Assembly: GCA_002470825.1 (NCBI GenBank)
Contig: DKOR01000034.1
Location: 1-64,000, forward strand
Reading direction: 5' to 3'
DNA length: 64,000 bases
Origin: Thiotrichaceae bacterium UBA7357
Lineage (GTDB): Bacteria; Pseudomonadota; Gammaproteobacteria; Eutrophobiales; Eutrophobiaceae
Of the stretch, positions 47,101 to 54,332 are shown piece by piece. The notes below the pieces were generated by a model that was given only the letters and a program-made list of their open reading frames with translations, was not told where the DNA came from and did no database searches. A program made the translations under genes and the position numbers. Numbering within the stretch: the stretch's first letter is position 1; every line of letters starts with the position of its first letter.

Positions 47101-47639
47101 CCATCAGCAATACGTTGAACAACATCTTCGGTTGTTTCTGGGTCTACACCAGCATCGGCAAGTGCCTTACGCCAGATGGGATGACCAAGTCTTGCGCCTA
47201 ATGGAATAACTAATTCAAGCGTGCCGGTAATGCCAAGAATGACACTGGTACGATCGCGATCGAACTCACGACCATCGCCTACCTCTTTACCTGTCGAGTA
47301 ACCCGCATCAAGCAAGGCCTGTCGTGCAACCATCATACCTAACAGCTGAGTCGTATCTGTTGCTTCAATATTATTCGGACTCAAACCATATAATAGTGGG
47401 TTGAAGTCCATAGCATTAATAAAACCACCACGCTTACCGTAAGTCATATCTGGCGCTGATTTATTTTCGTCAAAATAATCTGATGGTTTCCAATGTGTTT
47501 CTGGGATATCCGTTATCGCATCAACGCCTTCTCGGATATTGGCCCAATATTCTTCGGCATTATTTGCTTTAGGGAAGAAACAGCCAATGCCTACTATGGC
47601 AAGTGGTTTCATCTGATTGTTTTCTTTTTTCTTAGACAT
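41142..47639 (-). CDS. pfaA: PfaA-type polyunsaturated fatty acid synthase subunit (KS-AT-ACPx3-KR-DH)
   Basis: A 2165-residue type I synthase. Order: ketosynthase (about 10-460, Cys218 in DAACASSLSAV), acyltransferase (about 580-890, Ser683 in GHSYGELTA), a Gln-rich coiled linker (about 1000-1060), three tandem acyl carrier domains with DLGIDSIKRVEIL at Ser1128, Ser1228 and Ser1325, a ketoreductase (about 1590-1860, VISGGARGVTAEMA, VDYAAANEIL), and a C-terminal polyketide-type dehydratase (His1904 in SHVMNGQAVLPV). Tandem ACPs are the hallmark of secondary-lipid (Pfa) synthases. It begins 3 bases after pfaD and pfaC follows after about 25 bases. Confidence 0.92.
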   Translation of the reverse strand: MSKKKENNQMKPLAIVGIGCFFPKANNAEEYWANIREGVDAITDIPETHWKPSDYFDENKSAPDMTYGKRGGFINAMDFNPLLYGLSPNNIEATDTTQLLGMMVARQALLDAGYSTGKEVGDGREFDRDRTSVILGITGTLELVIPLGARLGHPIWRKALADAGVDPETTEDVVQRIADGYVPWQENSFPGLLGNVAAGRIANRFDLGGTNCVVDAACASSLSAVHLAALELSAGRVDMAITGGMDTFNDIFMYMCFSKTPALSPTGNSRPFAKEGDGTILGEGLGAVILKRLEDAERDSDKIYAVLKGMGSSSDGKGNAIYAPSAEGQTKALWNAYREADVTPRSIELVEAHGTGTAVGDAVEAKALSGVYSQGNEDKTWCALGSVKSMIGHTKAAAGVAGLIKTAMALKHKVLPPSIKVDEPLEIINPGTAPIYLNSVKRPWLNTLSTPRRAALSAFGFGGSNFHCVLEEAEETKTEIEWDGKILIIGLSADSKSDLINQLPDASVLASSEELRFFAYDSCQVFKADAKYRLTIVVNQTSPDLGKLIADVKQQLNDTSESTWQKLNGVTYSSGKIDNNIAFIFPGQGSQYVGMCRDLACQFPQFSTALEEANQIFIKATGKQSLADVLYPIPVFSKADEKEQENILRQTQNAQPAIGAVSIGVLNVLNHFAVAPTAAIGHSYGELTALSAAGVYNTETLYRLSLIRGELMSAGEGDRGSMLAVVAAFEEVESLLKENNIELIIANHNSPSQVVLSGATEQIDNFAKIAKAEKIRAIKLPVAAAFHSPFVADAVKPFGEALASFEFSENKYQVLSNTSTDAYPIAAEPAKQLLANQLASPVRFVEQIEKLYAEGFNTFIEVGPGKTLTGLVGAILADKEFTAIAIDASAGKQQGQHDLAIALARLATKGVDVDLTKWDARCSGLERSATDAKPPMTVSISGANVMLPRESRPSSKPKKTIINMTEEVKRTSQGAAPVVPQQNKGLLQATKESILALQKMQEQTARLHQQYLEGQEIAQQSIQSLLEQQRLMSGLPLAPVIQEVIEQTAQQQIKLKVPVQEKSVAPSAIEKPIIKEAEGPRAASTEIAEQIDIDINNLLLSVVSEKTGYPLEMLSLDMSLDTDLGIDSIKRVEILSALQEKLPWSAAVNPEELGTFQFLQHIVEFIVAGRPVVEKSTQIAVVAETKQTTPADKHFEKVLLNIVSKKTGYPIEMLDLEMNLDSDLGIDSIKRVEILSALQDAMPNLPMVSPDELGQLQTLSSIIELFISEQTENAPESAILSAPQTKKHDNDFTEKFLEVVADKTGYPTETLNLDMNLDSDLGIDSIKRVEILSAIQELVPELPSVSSDDMSALQTLQQIIDYMNARIGVIAPKTGQVHQVKPSKCRDVKESRLVRSVVHARSLDHAEKRNTIAFNQAKEIWLSKSGGELAKQLAEELKSNGYKTRFVAKNVKPSDKLGALIIFANNQSDKQTLLDAFALMQTCSVSLKKSKGLLVSITTLGGNFGFDSNVQGSADQAGLFGLIKTADKEWDDVSCKSIDIDSDSLSIALLQQEIFLKGPLEIGLVGEQLFQLSLQEETLAQSQSQTEHKLLNEKDCIVISGGARGVTAEMAIKLAGTYQCNLLLLGRSQNPKDEPEWLTTLTEPVMMKKEILNNSGEKLKPADLEMRYQSILANREVRNSLQRIEKTGAMVQYASVDVTDADAVANVIDMARIELGNVTGFIHAAGILADRLIEDKTTEQFDAVYATKVDGLKNLLSATRNDELKLIVMYSSTTARLGRKGQVDYAAANEILNKIAQSENQIRKDCKVLSINWGPWDGGMVTPALKKLFAAEGVGVIGLNAGADYLIQEIESAGPVETVILGETDNIFTAIPLNKSLPLTERSNLTIAFERNLAVSSNDFLNSHVMNGQAVLPVAVIIEWFAHGALHSNPGMQFHGFDDFRVLKGITLKINENIHLRILAGTMVQQGHLSLVPVELRSDDILYASAVMVLVDDYDENVLPKLKAVKGTYQYQQGEYYKNGQLFHGQHLHGIKVVTHCSGKGIVANVNSAPPPTAWMKQPIRSSWLTDPLILDSAFQMMILWSFEQQGVGSLPTAIAHYRQYSRCYPRDGAKVIVDVIEHTNHRANASIEFVDNKGTLIALMEGYECVRDSSLKLAFKENALSIED
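43590..44370 (-). repeat. Three tandem ACP-domain repeats in pfaA
   Basis: Three near-identical carrier-domain units, spaced 100 and 97 residues between phosphopantetheine serines (codons at 44256-44258, 43956-43958 and 43665-43667). The 13-residue core around each Ser is identical or nearly so. Confidence 0.85.
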
Positions 47640-47642
47640 AAT

Positions 47643-49322
47643 TTATTCAGTTAAATATTTTTCAATCGTATCAAGTTGCATTGGTTGGTACTGAATTAAT
47701 TCTCCAGCAAGTTCTACACCTTGTTTTAAAATACTATTTGCTCTACTCAAGACTGCCGCACCAAACATAATATTTATTGCCACCGTTACCACATCACGAC
47801 GATCTGTTGTTGCCAAAAATGTATCACGTGTCCACTCATTGAAGGCACCCATGGCTGGTCCACACCAGACTTGATAATCTACTTGGCGGTCTGCTACGCC
47901 AGCATTCGCCCATCGCGAGGAAAGACCCAAATACCAGCGAAAGATCAGTGCCATTTTATGCTTCTGATCATTTTTTGCTTTTTCGACTTGAACAGGATCA
48001 CGTTCGCTGAAAAACTCATGGGTCTTTTGCCAAACATCTTCCAATGTCATTTTAAATATTGTTTTTTCTAAATTGGCTCTATCAACTGAAGGTATCTCAT
48101 CAATCGATGAATATTTTTTATAGAGGTTGTAAAGTTTGTTACCGCGCATGGCAAACATAGAACCACGTTTTAATACTTGTAACTTCACACCCATTTCAAA
48201 CATATCAACAGCAGGTGCCATGGTGACATCAGCTTGCCCGGTGTTGGCTAACATCTCCCTAACAATATCTGATGAACCCGATTCTTTGCAGGCCTGGTTT
48301 ACCGTGCCCGTAACGATGTAGGCCGCACCCATCGCAAAAGCACCTAAGGCGGATGCGGGTGTGGCAATACCGCCTGCGGCACCGACACGTAACTCATGTG
48401 TATAATTATATTGTGATTGTATTTGATCACGTAGGGCCAGCATTGTGGGTAATAAGGTTATAGCTGGACGATTATCTGTATGCCCGCCTGAGTCTGCTTC
48501 AACAGTCAGGTCTTGAGCCATCGGAATTTTTTTAGCTAACTCAGCTTCTTCATTCGTAATCGCGCCTTGCGCTAATAATTCCTTCAATAATTTTTCAGGT
48601 GGTGGGCTAAACCATTTACTAGCTAGCTCCACACGAGATGCCTTAGCGATGATCCTATTAGGTACAATAATATTACCTTGAATATCTTTATGAATACCTT
48701 TAACTCGATACCTAACTACCGGTAAAGTTAGTTTCATATAAGCTGAGGCTTCTACCAAATCAATACCATAACGAAGATACAGATCGACTATGGCATCTTC
48801 ATGACCCTTTTCATTCGGACTATGAATAAGGTTAAAGCAAAACGATTTATCTGGAATAGCTGCTTGTAAGCGCTGAATTGCTTTTTCAACTTCTACCAGC
48901 GATAAACCTGCAGCACCAAATGAAGCCAGCATATCAGCCTTGGCTATTGCCTCGACTAACTCCACAGAGGCAATGCCATTAGCCATCGCACCGGTCATAT
49001 ATGGATATTTAATATTGTAGTCCTGACAGAATTGTTTATTACCCAATGCCTGAATCGTTTGCTTCGGCACGAAGGCCAAATGTTGATAAGAATTATCATT
49101 ATCAATGTTATCATCGAGATAAATTGAGCCACCGAGCCCTAATTTAACGTCCGACTGAACTGAAATCACTGAAAATGGTACATTAAGTGAAAACAGCCGT
49201 TCAGACAACGTTACCAATTCAGATAGCTGACCATTTTGACCGGCATGCCAATAAATTTGACCCGGTTGATTGTCGGCGTCAATCATACCTGTCGTTAGGA
49301 TAATGTCAGAAACTGAATTCAC
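47643..49322 (-). CDS. pfaD: PfaD-type trans enoyl reductase
   Basis: PfaD is an FMN-dependent enoyl reductase of the 2-nitropropane-dioxygenase fold that acts in trans with PfaA and PfaC. Features are LGLGGSIYLDD, the TGAMANGIASVELVEA strand, DLTVEADSGGHTDNRPAITLLP, and AAGGIATPASALGAFAMGAAYIVTGT, which binds flavin phosphate, followed by the conserved C-terminal YLGLSSRWANAG. The length of 559 is normal. The start is GTG with AGAGAG about 8 bases upstream. It is the first gene of the minus-strand run and divergent from the squalene synthase gene. Confidence 0.93.
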   Translation of the reverse strand: MNSVSDIILTTGMIDADNQPGQIYWHAGQNGQLSELVTLSERLFSLNVPFSVISVQSDVKLGLGGSIYLDDNIDNDNSYQHLAFVPKQTIQALGNKQFCQDYNIKYPYMTGAMANGIASVELVEAIAKADMLASFGAAGLSLVEVEKAIQRLQAAIPDKSFCFNLIHSPNEKGHEDAIVDLYLRYGIDLVEASAYMKLTLPVVRYRVKGIHKDIQGNIIVPNRIIAKASRVELASKWFSPPPEKLLKELLAQGAITNEEAELAKKIPMAQDLTVEADSGGHTDNRPAITLLPTMLALRDQIQSQYNYTHELRVGAAGGIATPASALGAFAMGAAYIVTGTVNQACKESGSSDIVREMLANTGQADVTMAPAVDMFEMGVKLQVLKRGSMFAMRGNKLYNLYKKYSSIDEIPSVDRANLEKTIFKMTLEDVWQKTHEFFSERDPVQVEKAKNDQKHKMALIFRWYLGLSSRWANAGVADRQVDYQVWCGPAMGAFNEWTRDTFLATTDRRDVVTVAINIMFGAAVLSRANSILKQGVELAGELIQYQPMQLDTIEKYLTE

Positions 49323-49612
49323 TCTAGTTACTCTCTATATGCAAGTTTTATAAAATATCGTAAAAAATTCAAACATTTAAATTCTATTCATTTAAGTTAG
49401 CGTTGGGGATTCATGATTGATTATTTGCATCCATATTATTCAGGCTGTAATGTGCAGCACCGAATCGCTCTGATTATTGAATTGTATCATTTTTCTAAAA
49501 TTATACCCTGTATGATGATGATTTCTGAGTGTTTAAGCTAGGAGCATTTAATATATCCTAAAACAGCATCCATTTTTATAACATATTGTTATTTATAATA
49601 TTATTCAAAAGA
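49323..49612. other. Divergent intergenic region between the Pfa/Ole and squalene/hopanoid operons
   Basis: This 290-base AT-rich region must hold the promoters of both pfaD (minus) and the squalene synthase gene (plus). No open frame is seen. I could not pick convincing -35/-10 pairs or a clear operator by eye. Confidence 0.5.
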
Positions 49613-50668
49613 ATGAAGTCAAAAAATGAATTTAAGACCAAGCTGGATGATATCGCCTACCAGAATCAGATATTGCAGCATGTGTCACGTACATTTGCAC
49701 TAACCATTCCTCAATTGCCAGAATCACTCTCTGAGGTCGTGGGCAATGCCTATCTCTTATGTCGTATAGCCGATACGATTGAAGATGATAAATTGATGAC
49801 GACAGTATTGAAACGTGAGTATGCTGAACGATTTATTAGTGTGGTGAGAGGCATTGACAGCGCTGAAACTTTTTCTGAAGAGCTGTTTCCTCTATTATCC
49901 CCGACCGCTTCTGAAGCAGAACATGATCTAATTGCCAACACAACTCCCGTAATACGACTTACTCACAGTTTTAATGATCGCCAGCGGGCAGCGCTCGAAA
50001 AATGTGTCTCGATTATGGCCGAGGGTATGGTTCGATACCAAAATGCCGAGACGTTAGATGGAATGATTGATCTGAAAGACATGAGTCAATATTGTTATTA
50101 CGTTGCCGGTGTCGTCGGAGAAATGCTGACAGAGTTATTTTGTGATTATTCCCCTGAAATTGATTCTCAAAGAAAAGAAATGATGAAATTAGGAGTATCT
50201 TTTGGTCAGGGATTACAAATGACTAATATCTTGAAAGATATCTGGGAAGATCATGAGCGCGGAGTTTGTTGGCTGCCACGCGATATTTTTAATAAACATG
50301 GTGTCGATATACGTCATAAGGTAATCGGCGAAAATGAAACCGGATTTGATGAAGCCTTGAGTGAATTGCTTGGTGTTGCACATGCTCATATTCATAATGC
50401 TTTACTATATACTCAAAAAATATCTACTAAAGAAAAGGGTCTGCGTCGTTTTTGTTTATGGGCCTTGGGAATGGCTGTGTTGACACTTGAAAAGATACGG
50501 CAAAAGCCTAATTTTACTACAGGCAAAGAAGTAAAAATAAGCCGCTTCAATGTCAAATCGACGATATTTTTTACCAACCTCTTTGTTGGTAATAACTGGG
50601 CCTTAAGGAAGCTTTTCCAATTTAGCGGACGACGTTTGCCTATAGCCGACATTCATGAGAAAATCTGA
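49613..50668 (+). CDS. Squalene synthase (eukaryote-like SQS type)
   Basis: This enzyme condenses two farnesyl diphosphates to squalene for the following cyclase. The 351-residue protein has HVSRTFALTIPQLP, the first Asp-rich motif D54TIED58, YCYYVAGVVGEMLTELF, and the second GQGLQMTNILKD then D209IWED213 followed by RGVCWLP. These resemble the single-enzyme squalene synthase more than the HpnC or HpnD proteins. A TTG at 49586 opens the frame, but the ATG at 49613 is preferred. No hpnC, hpnD or hpnE is present in the window. It starts the plus-strand hopanoid operon. Confidence 0.87.
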   Translation: MKSKNEFKTKLDDIAYQNQILQHVSRTFALTIPQLPESLSEVVGNAYLLCRIADTIEDDKLMTTVLKREYAERFISVVRGIDSAETFSEELFPLLSPTASEAEHDLIANTTPVIRLTHSFNDRQRAALEKCVSIMAEGMVRYQNAETLDGMIDLKDMSQYCYYVAGVVGEMLTELFCDYSPEIDSQRKEMMKLGVSFGQGLQMTNILKDIWEDHERGVCWLPRDIFNKHGVDIRHKVIGENETGFDEALSELLGVAHAHIHNALLYTQKISTKEKGLRRFCLWALGMAVLTLEKIRQKPNFTTGKEVKISRFNVKSTIFFTNLFVGNNWALRKLFQFSGRRLPIADIHEKI

Positions 50669-50797
50669 GAATATCATAATGTTGTTATATGAAACTGATA
50701 AAAGCAAGAGTAAAATAAGGGTAACCAACGATGGTTTATTTATTCCTTTAGCTTTGCATCTTGATTAAGCTCTTCTGCGAAACAGCAAGCGAAAGCA

Positions 50798-52747
50798 ATG
50801 AACTTCGAAACACGAAATGAAAGTATCACCAATTATCAATTAGATGAATCTCATTCATCTAAAAACATAAATAACTTGGATGAAGCTATATCATCTGCAA
50901 GAGATAAATTACTTGAACAACAGCATGATGATGGTCATTGGGTCTATGAACTAGAAGCCGATTGCACTATCCCCGCAGAATATATTTTAATGAATCATTT
51001 CGTCGGTGAAATCGACGATACAATAGAACAAAAGATCTCTCAATATTTACGTGACCAACAAAATGAAGAAGGTGGTTGGTCTCTCTATACCGGTGGCGAT
51101 TTTGATATCAGCTGTTCAGTGAAAGCATACTATGCCTTGAAGATCGCTGGCGATGATCCACATGAAGAACATATGATTCGAGCTAAGAATATGATCTTGA
51201 ATCACGGCGGCGCATCACATGCTAATGTATTTACACGAATAACAATGGCCTTGTTTGGGCAAGTACCGTGGCGAGCTGTCCCATTTATCCCTGCTGAAGT
51301 AATCATTTTACCAAAGTGGTTTCCATTTCACATAGACAAGGTTTCTTATTGGTCGCGTACGGTAATGGTACCACTATTTGTTTTGTGTACGATAAAACCC
51401 TTAGCAGTAAACTCACGTGGTATTGATATTAGAGAATTATTTATTATACCACCAGAAGATGAGCAACATTACTTCAAGGTTACAACAATGCTGAGCAGAG
51501 CTTTTCTATTACTTGATAATGTTGGCCGCTTAGCAGAAAAATTAGTACCAAAATTTATACGTCAATACTCCATTCGTAAATGTGAACAATGGTTTTTAGC
51601 TAGGATGAATGAAGGACATGGCATTGGTGGTATCTTTCCAGCAATGGTTAATGTGTTTGAGTCTATGGTCGCGTTGGGTTATCCAAAAGAACATCCCGCT
51701 CGCAAACTAGCACGCCAAGCTATTGATTCACTTTTAACAAAACGTGGTAATAGCATGTACGTCCAACCTTGTGTATCTCCCGTATGGGACACATGTTTGG
51801 CAGGGCAAGCAATGATCGAAACGGAAACTGAAGCAAACATTACTCCAGAAATTGAACATGCGCTAGATTGGCTTAAAGAACGTCAGCTAAGTGATGAACC
51901 AGGTGATTGGCGCATACCGAGACCTGACCTGCCTGGTGGAGGCTGGGCGTTTCAATACAGTAATTATTTTTATCCTGATCTGGATGATACTTCCATGGTC
52001 GCTTGGGCAATGTATCGTACCGGAAACGAGAAATATTCAGAAGCAATTCAACGAGCAGCAATTTGGGTTGCAGGTATGCGATCTAACGGTGGCGGCTTTG
52101 GTTCATTTGAAGTCAATAATACTCAGTATTATCTCAATGCCATTCCTTTTGCAGATCATGGAGCCCTACTTGATACTCCCACAGCTGATGTAACTGGTAG
52201 AGTGATAGCATTATTGTCTCTCGCTGATAAAGAAAAGTATAAAACAACTATCAATGACGCTATTAAGTTTTTAAAATCAGATCAAGAAGAAGATGGTTCA
52301 TGGTTTGGTCGTTGGGGCACAAATTATATATATGGTACATGGTCTGTAATGACAGCTCTTGAACTTACCGAAGAAGATCTTCAACAGAAATATATTAGGA
52401 AATCTGTTGAATACTTACAAAACATTCAAAATGAAGACGGGGGCTGGGGTGAGAGTAATGATAGTTATTATCCACCAAGACATTACCGTCCATATCAGAG
52501 CACATCCTTCCAAACGGCATGGGCTTTACTTTCACTATTAGCTGTAGGTGAAGTTGACACAGGCGCTGTAAAACGCGGGATTAACTATCTTATAGCGAAT
52601 CAGTCTGCGGATGGCCATTGGTATGATGACAGTTACACGGCACCAGGATTTCCACGAGTATTTTACTTGAAGTATCATGGGTATACGAAGTACTTTCCTC
52701 TTTGGGCGATATCACGATATCGCAACATCATAAAAGATCAATCTTGA
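50798..52747 (+). CDS. shc: Squalene-hopene cyclase
   Basis: This monotopic membrane enzyme cyclises squalene to hopene and hopanol. The 649 residues contain several QW repeats (QDEEDGSWFGRWG-like, QNEDGGWGES, QSADGHWY) and the catalytic motif D394LDDTS399, aligned with DxDDTA; Ser replaces the usual Ala at the last position. GGWAFQYSNYFYPD and the C-terminal FPRVFYLKYHGYTKYFPLWAISRYR are typical. It follows the squalene synthase after 129 bases. Its TGA stop overlaps the proposed TTG start of hpnG. Confidence 0.96.
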   Translation: MNFETRNESITNYQLDESHSSKNINNLDEAISSARDKLLEQQHDDGHWVYELEADCTIPAEYILMNHFVGEIDDTIEQKISQYLRDQQNEEGGWSLYTGGDFDISCSVKAYYALKIAGDDPHEEHMIRAKNMILNHGGASHANVFTRITMALFGQVPWRAVPFIPAEVIILPKWFPFHIDKVSYWSRTVMVPLFVLCTIKPLAVNSRGIDIRELFIIPPEDEQHYFKVTTMLSRAFLLLDNVGRLAEKLVPKFIRQYSIRKCEQWFLARMNEGHGIGGIFPAMVNVFESMVALGYPKEHPARKLARQAIDSLLTKRGNSMYVQPCVSPVWDTCLAGQAMIETETEANITPEIEHALDWLKERQLSDEPGDWRIPRPDLPGGGWAFQYSNYFYPDLDDTSMVAWAMYRTGNEKYSEAIQRAAIWVAGMRSNGGGFGSFEVNNTQYYLNAIPFADHGALLDTPTADVTGRVIALLSLADKEKYKTTINDAIKFLKSDQEEDGSWFGRWGTNYIYGTWSVMTALELTEEDLQQKYIRKSVEYLQNIQNEDGGWGESNDSYYPPRHYRPYQSTSFQTAWALLSLLAVGEVDTGAVKRGINYLIANQSADGHWYDDSYTAPGFPRVFYLKYHGYTKYFPLWAISRYRNIIKDQS

Positions 52748-53460
52748 ATAGAGTCGGCATCATTGTTGCCTTGCCAGCAGAGGCTAGGTGTCTTTATAGT
52801 AAAAAATTAAAAATAGGGACTCCTGTTGAAATACAAAAAGATATTTTTTTATGTCTATCTGGTATTGGTTATGAATCCGCTTTATCTGCTGCAAAAAAGC
52901 TAACTGTATTAAGAGTAGATGCCTTGATAAGTTGGGGAGTTGCTGGAGCAATTGATAAATCTTTAAGCTCGGGCGATATTATCTTAGCTAATTCCATCAT
53001 CAATGAAGATAAAAATTATTCAACAACAAGAGATTGGTTAAGTCGCGTATCGGATCATCTTCAATCAATTTTTTCAATATCAAATGGTGATATTGTATCA
53101 AGCAAAGAAATTTGCGCGTCGCCTACGGATAAACTCCATCTATTTCAAAAAACAAATGCCATAGCCGTGGATATGGAAAGCGCCGCTATTGCAGAAACTG
53201 CATCGGCAAATAATCTCGATTTACTTCTGATACGAACAATTTCTGACGATACAGATACAGCTATTCCTGAGGCAGTCTTAAAATACACTAATAATTTAGG
53301 GCAACCTAGGATTTTAAATTTCATGTTGTGCTGTATTTCAAATCCTAATCAAATTCGAAATATTTTTGCATTGAAAAACGGCTATAAGAAAGCATTGGCA
53401 TCTCTATCCGAAATTGCACAAGTTCTAAACGACAGGCAATTTCTCTATTTTGACAGTTAA
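52744..53460 (+). CDS. hpnG: Hopanoid-associated nucleoside phosphorylase HpnG
   Basis: HpnG removes adenine from adenosylhopane to give the ribosyl-hopane derivative. The protein has the PNP/UDP phosphorylase fold: VGIIVALPAEARCL at the start, LCLSGIGYESALSAA, ISWGVAGAIDKSLSSGDIIL, and AVDMESAAIAETASANN with the substrate-binding Met-Glu pair. The frame opens at 52702, inside shc, but the TTG at 52744 gives (M)NRVGIIVALPAEAR, the natural family start, and 238 residues. TTGA overlaps the shc stop, so translation is likely coupled. Confidence 0.87.
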   Translation: MNRVGIIVALPAEARCLYSKKLKIGTPVEIQKDIFLCLSGIGYESALSAAKKLTVLRVDALISWGVAGAIDKSLSSGDIILANSIINEDKNYSTTRDWLSRVSDHLQSIFSISNGDIVSSKEICASPTDKLHLFQKTNAIAVDMESAAIAETASANNLDLLLIRTISDDTDTAIPEAVLKYTNNLGQPRILNFMLCCISNPNQIRNIFALKNGYKKALASLSEIAQVLNDRQFLYFDS

Positions 53461-53534
53461 TCGCTACTCTCACTTGTCATATATTACTAACTGGTTTATA
53501 AGGGCGACATCATTAATTTTAAACACCATCCACT

Positions 53535-54281
53535 ATGAGAATAAGTAACGAACAAATTGAAGAATTTAATAGCACCGGATTTCTTATTATACGACAATTA
53601 TATAACGCTGAGAGAATGCAGGAAATTATTGAATGGACTAAAGAGGTCACAAATTATCCTGAGGTCCCCGACAAATATATGATGTATTTTGAAAGAAGTA
53701 AACTGAGCTCAGCAGATCGCATATTGTCACGAATAGAAAACATAGAACCTTTCCACCAAGGCTTCAGTAACCTTTTCATGCGTGGTGAGATACAACAAAT
53801 CACATCACAGCTTTTTAATGATAAAGCAATCTTATTTAAAGACAAAATAAATTTCAAGATGCCAGGCGGTGATGGTTTTAAAGCGCATCAGGATGTACAA
53901 GCGGGCTGGGACCGATATGCCAAATTACATATTACAGCTTTGGTTAGTGTTGATGCTTCTACCATTGAAAATGGCTGTTTGGAAATTGCCAGTGGTTTTC
54001 ACAACAAAGGATTAATAGGTGAAGCATGGAAGCCACTTGAAGAAGATGCCCTGGATTATGTATCAGTATCAACCAATCCAGGCGATACAATTTTTTTTGA
54101 TTCATTTACCCCTCACCGGTCAAAACCTAATATGACAAATGAGCAACGAAGAGTACTTTACGTTACATATAATGCTGCAGCTGAAGGCGATAACAGAAGA
54201 CAATATTATGATGAAAAACGTCTTAGTTACCCACCTGATATAGAACGCGATGCTGAAAAAGAGTATGTGTTTAGAGTCTAG
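53535..54281 (+). CDS. Phytanoyl-CoA dioxygenase (PhyH) family protein
   Basis: A 248-residue member of the non-heme iron, 2-oxoglutarate-dependent PhyH family. The iron triad is visible: H118xD120 in FKAHQDVQAGW and H194 in FTPHRSKP, with an Arg a few residues later in NEQRRVLYVTYN that can bind 2-oxoglutarate. The family hydroxylates lipids and other small molecules. It lies between hpnG and hpnN on the same strand, so a hopanoid or other lipid substrate is plausible, but no activity can be read from sequence. Confidence 0.85.
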   Translation: MRISNEQIEEFNSTGFLIIRQLYNAERMQEIIEWTKEVTNYPEVPDKYMMYFERSKLSSADRILSRIENIEPFHQGFSNLFMRGEIQQITSQLFNDKAILFKDKINFKMPGGDGFKAHQDVQAGWDRYAKLHITALVSVDASTIENGCLEIASGFHNKGLIGEAWKPLEEDALDYVSVSTNPGDTIFFDSFTPHRSKPNMTNEQRRVLYVTYNAAAEGDNRRQYYDEKRLSYPPDIERDAEKEYVFRV

Positions 54282-54332
54282 CTATTATCAAAAAAACCCT
54301 TTAGATTGCCAAGCAAGACTGAATAATAAATA

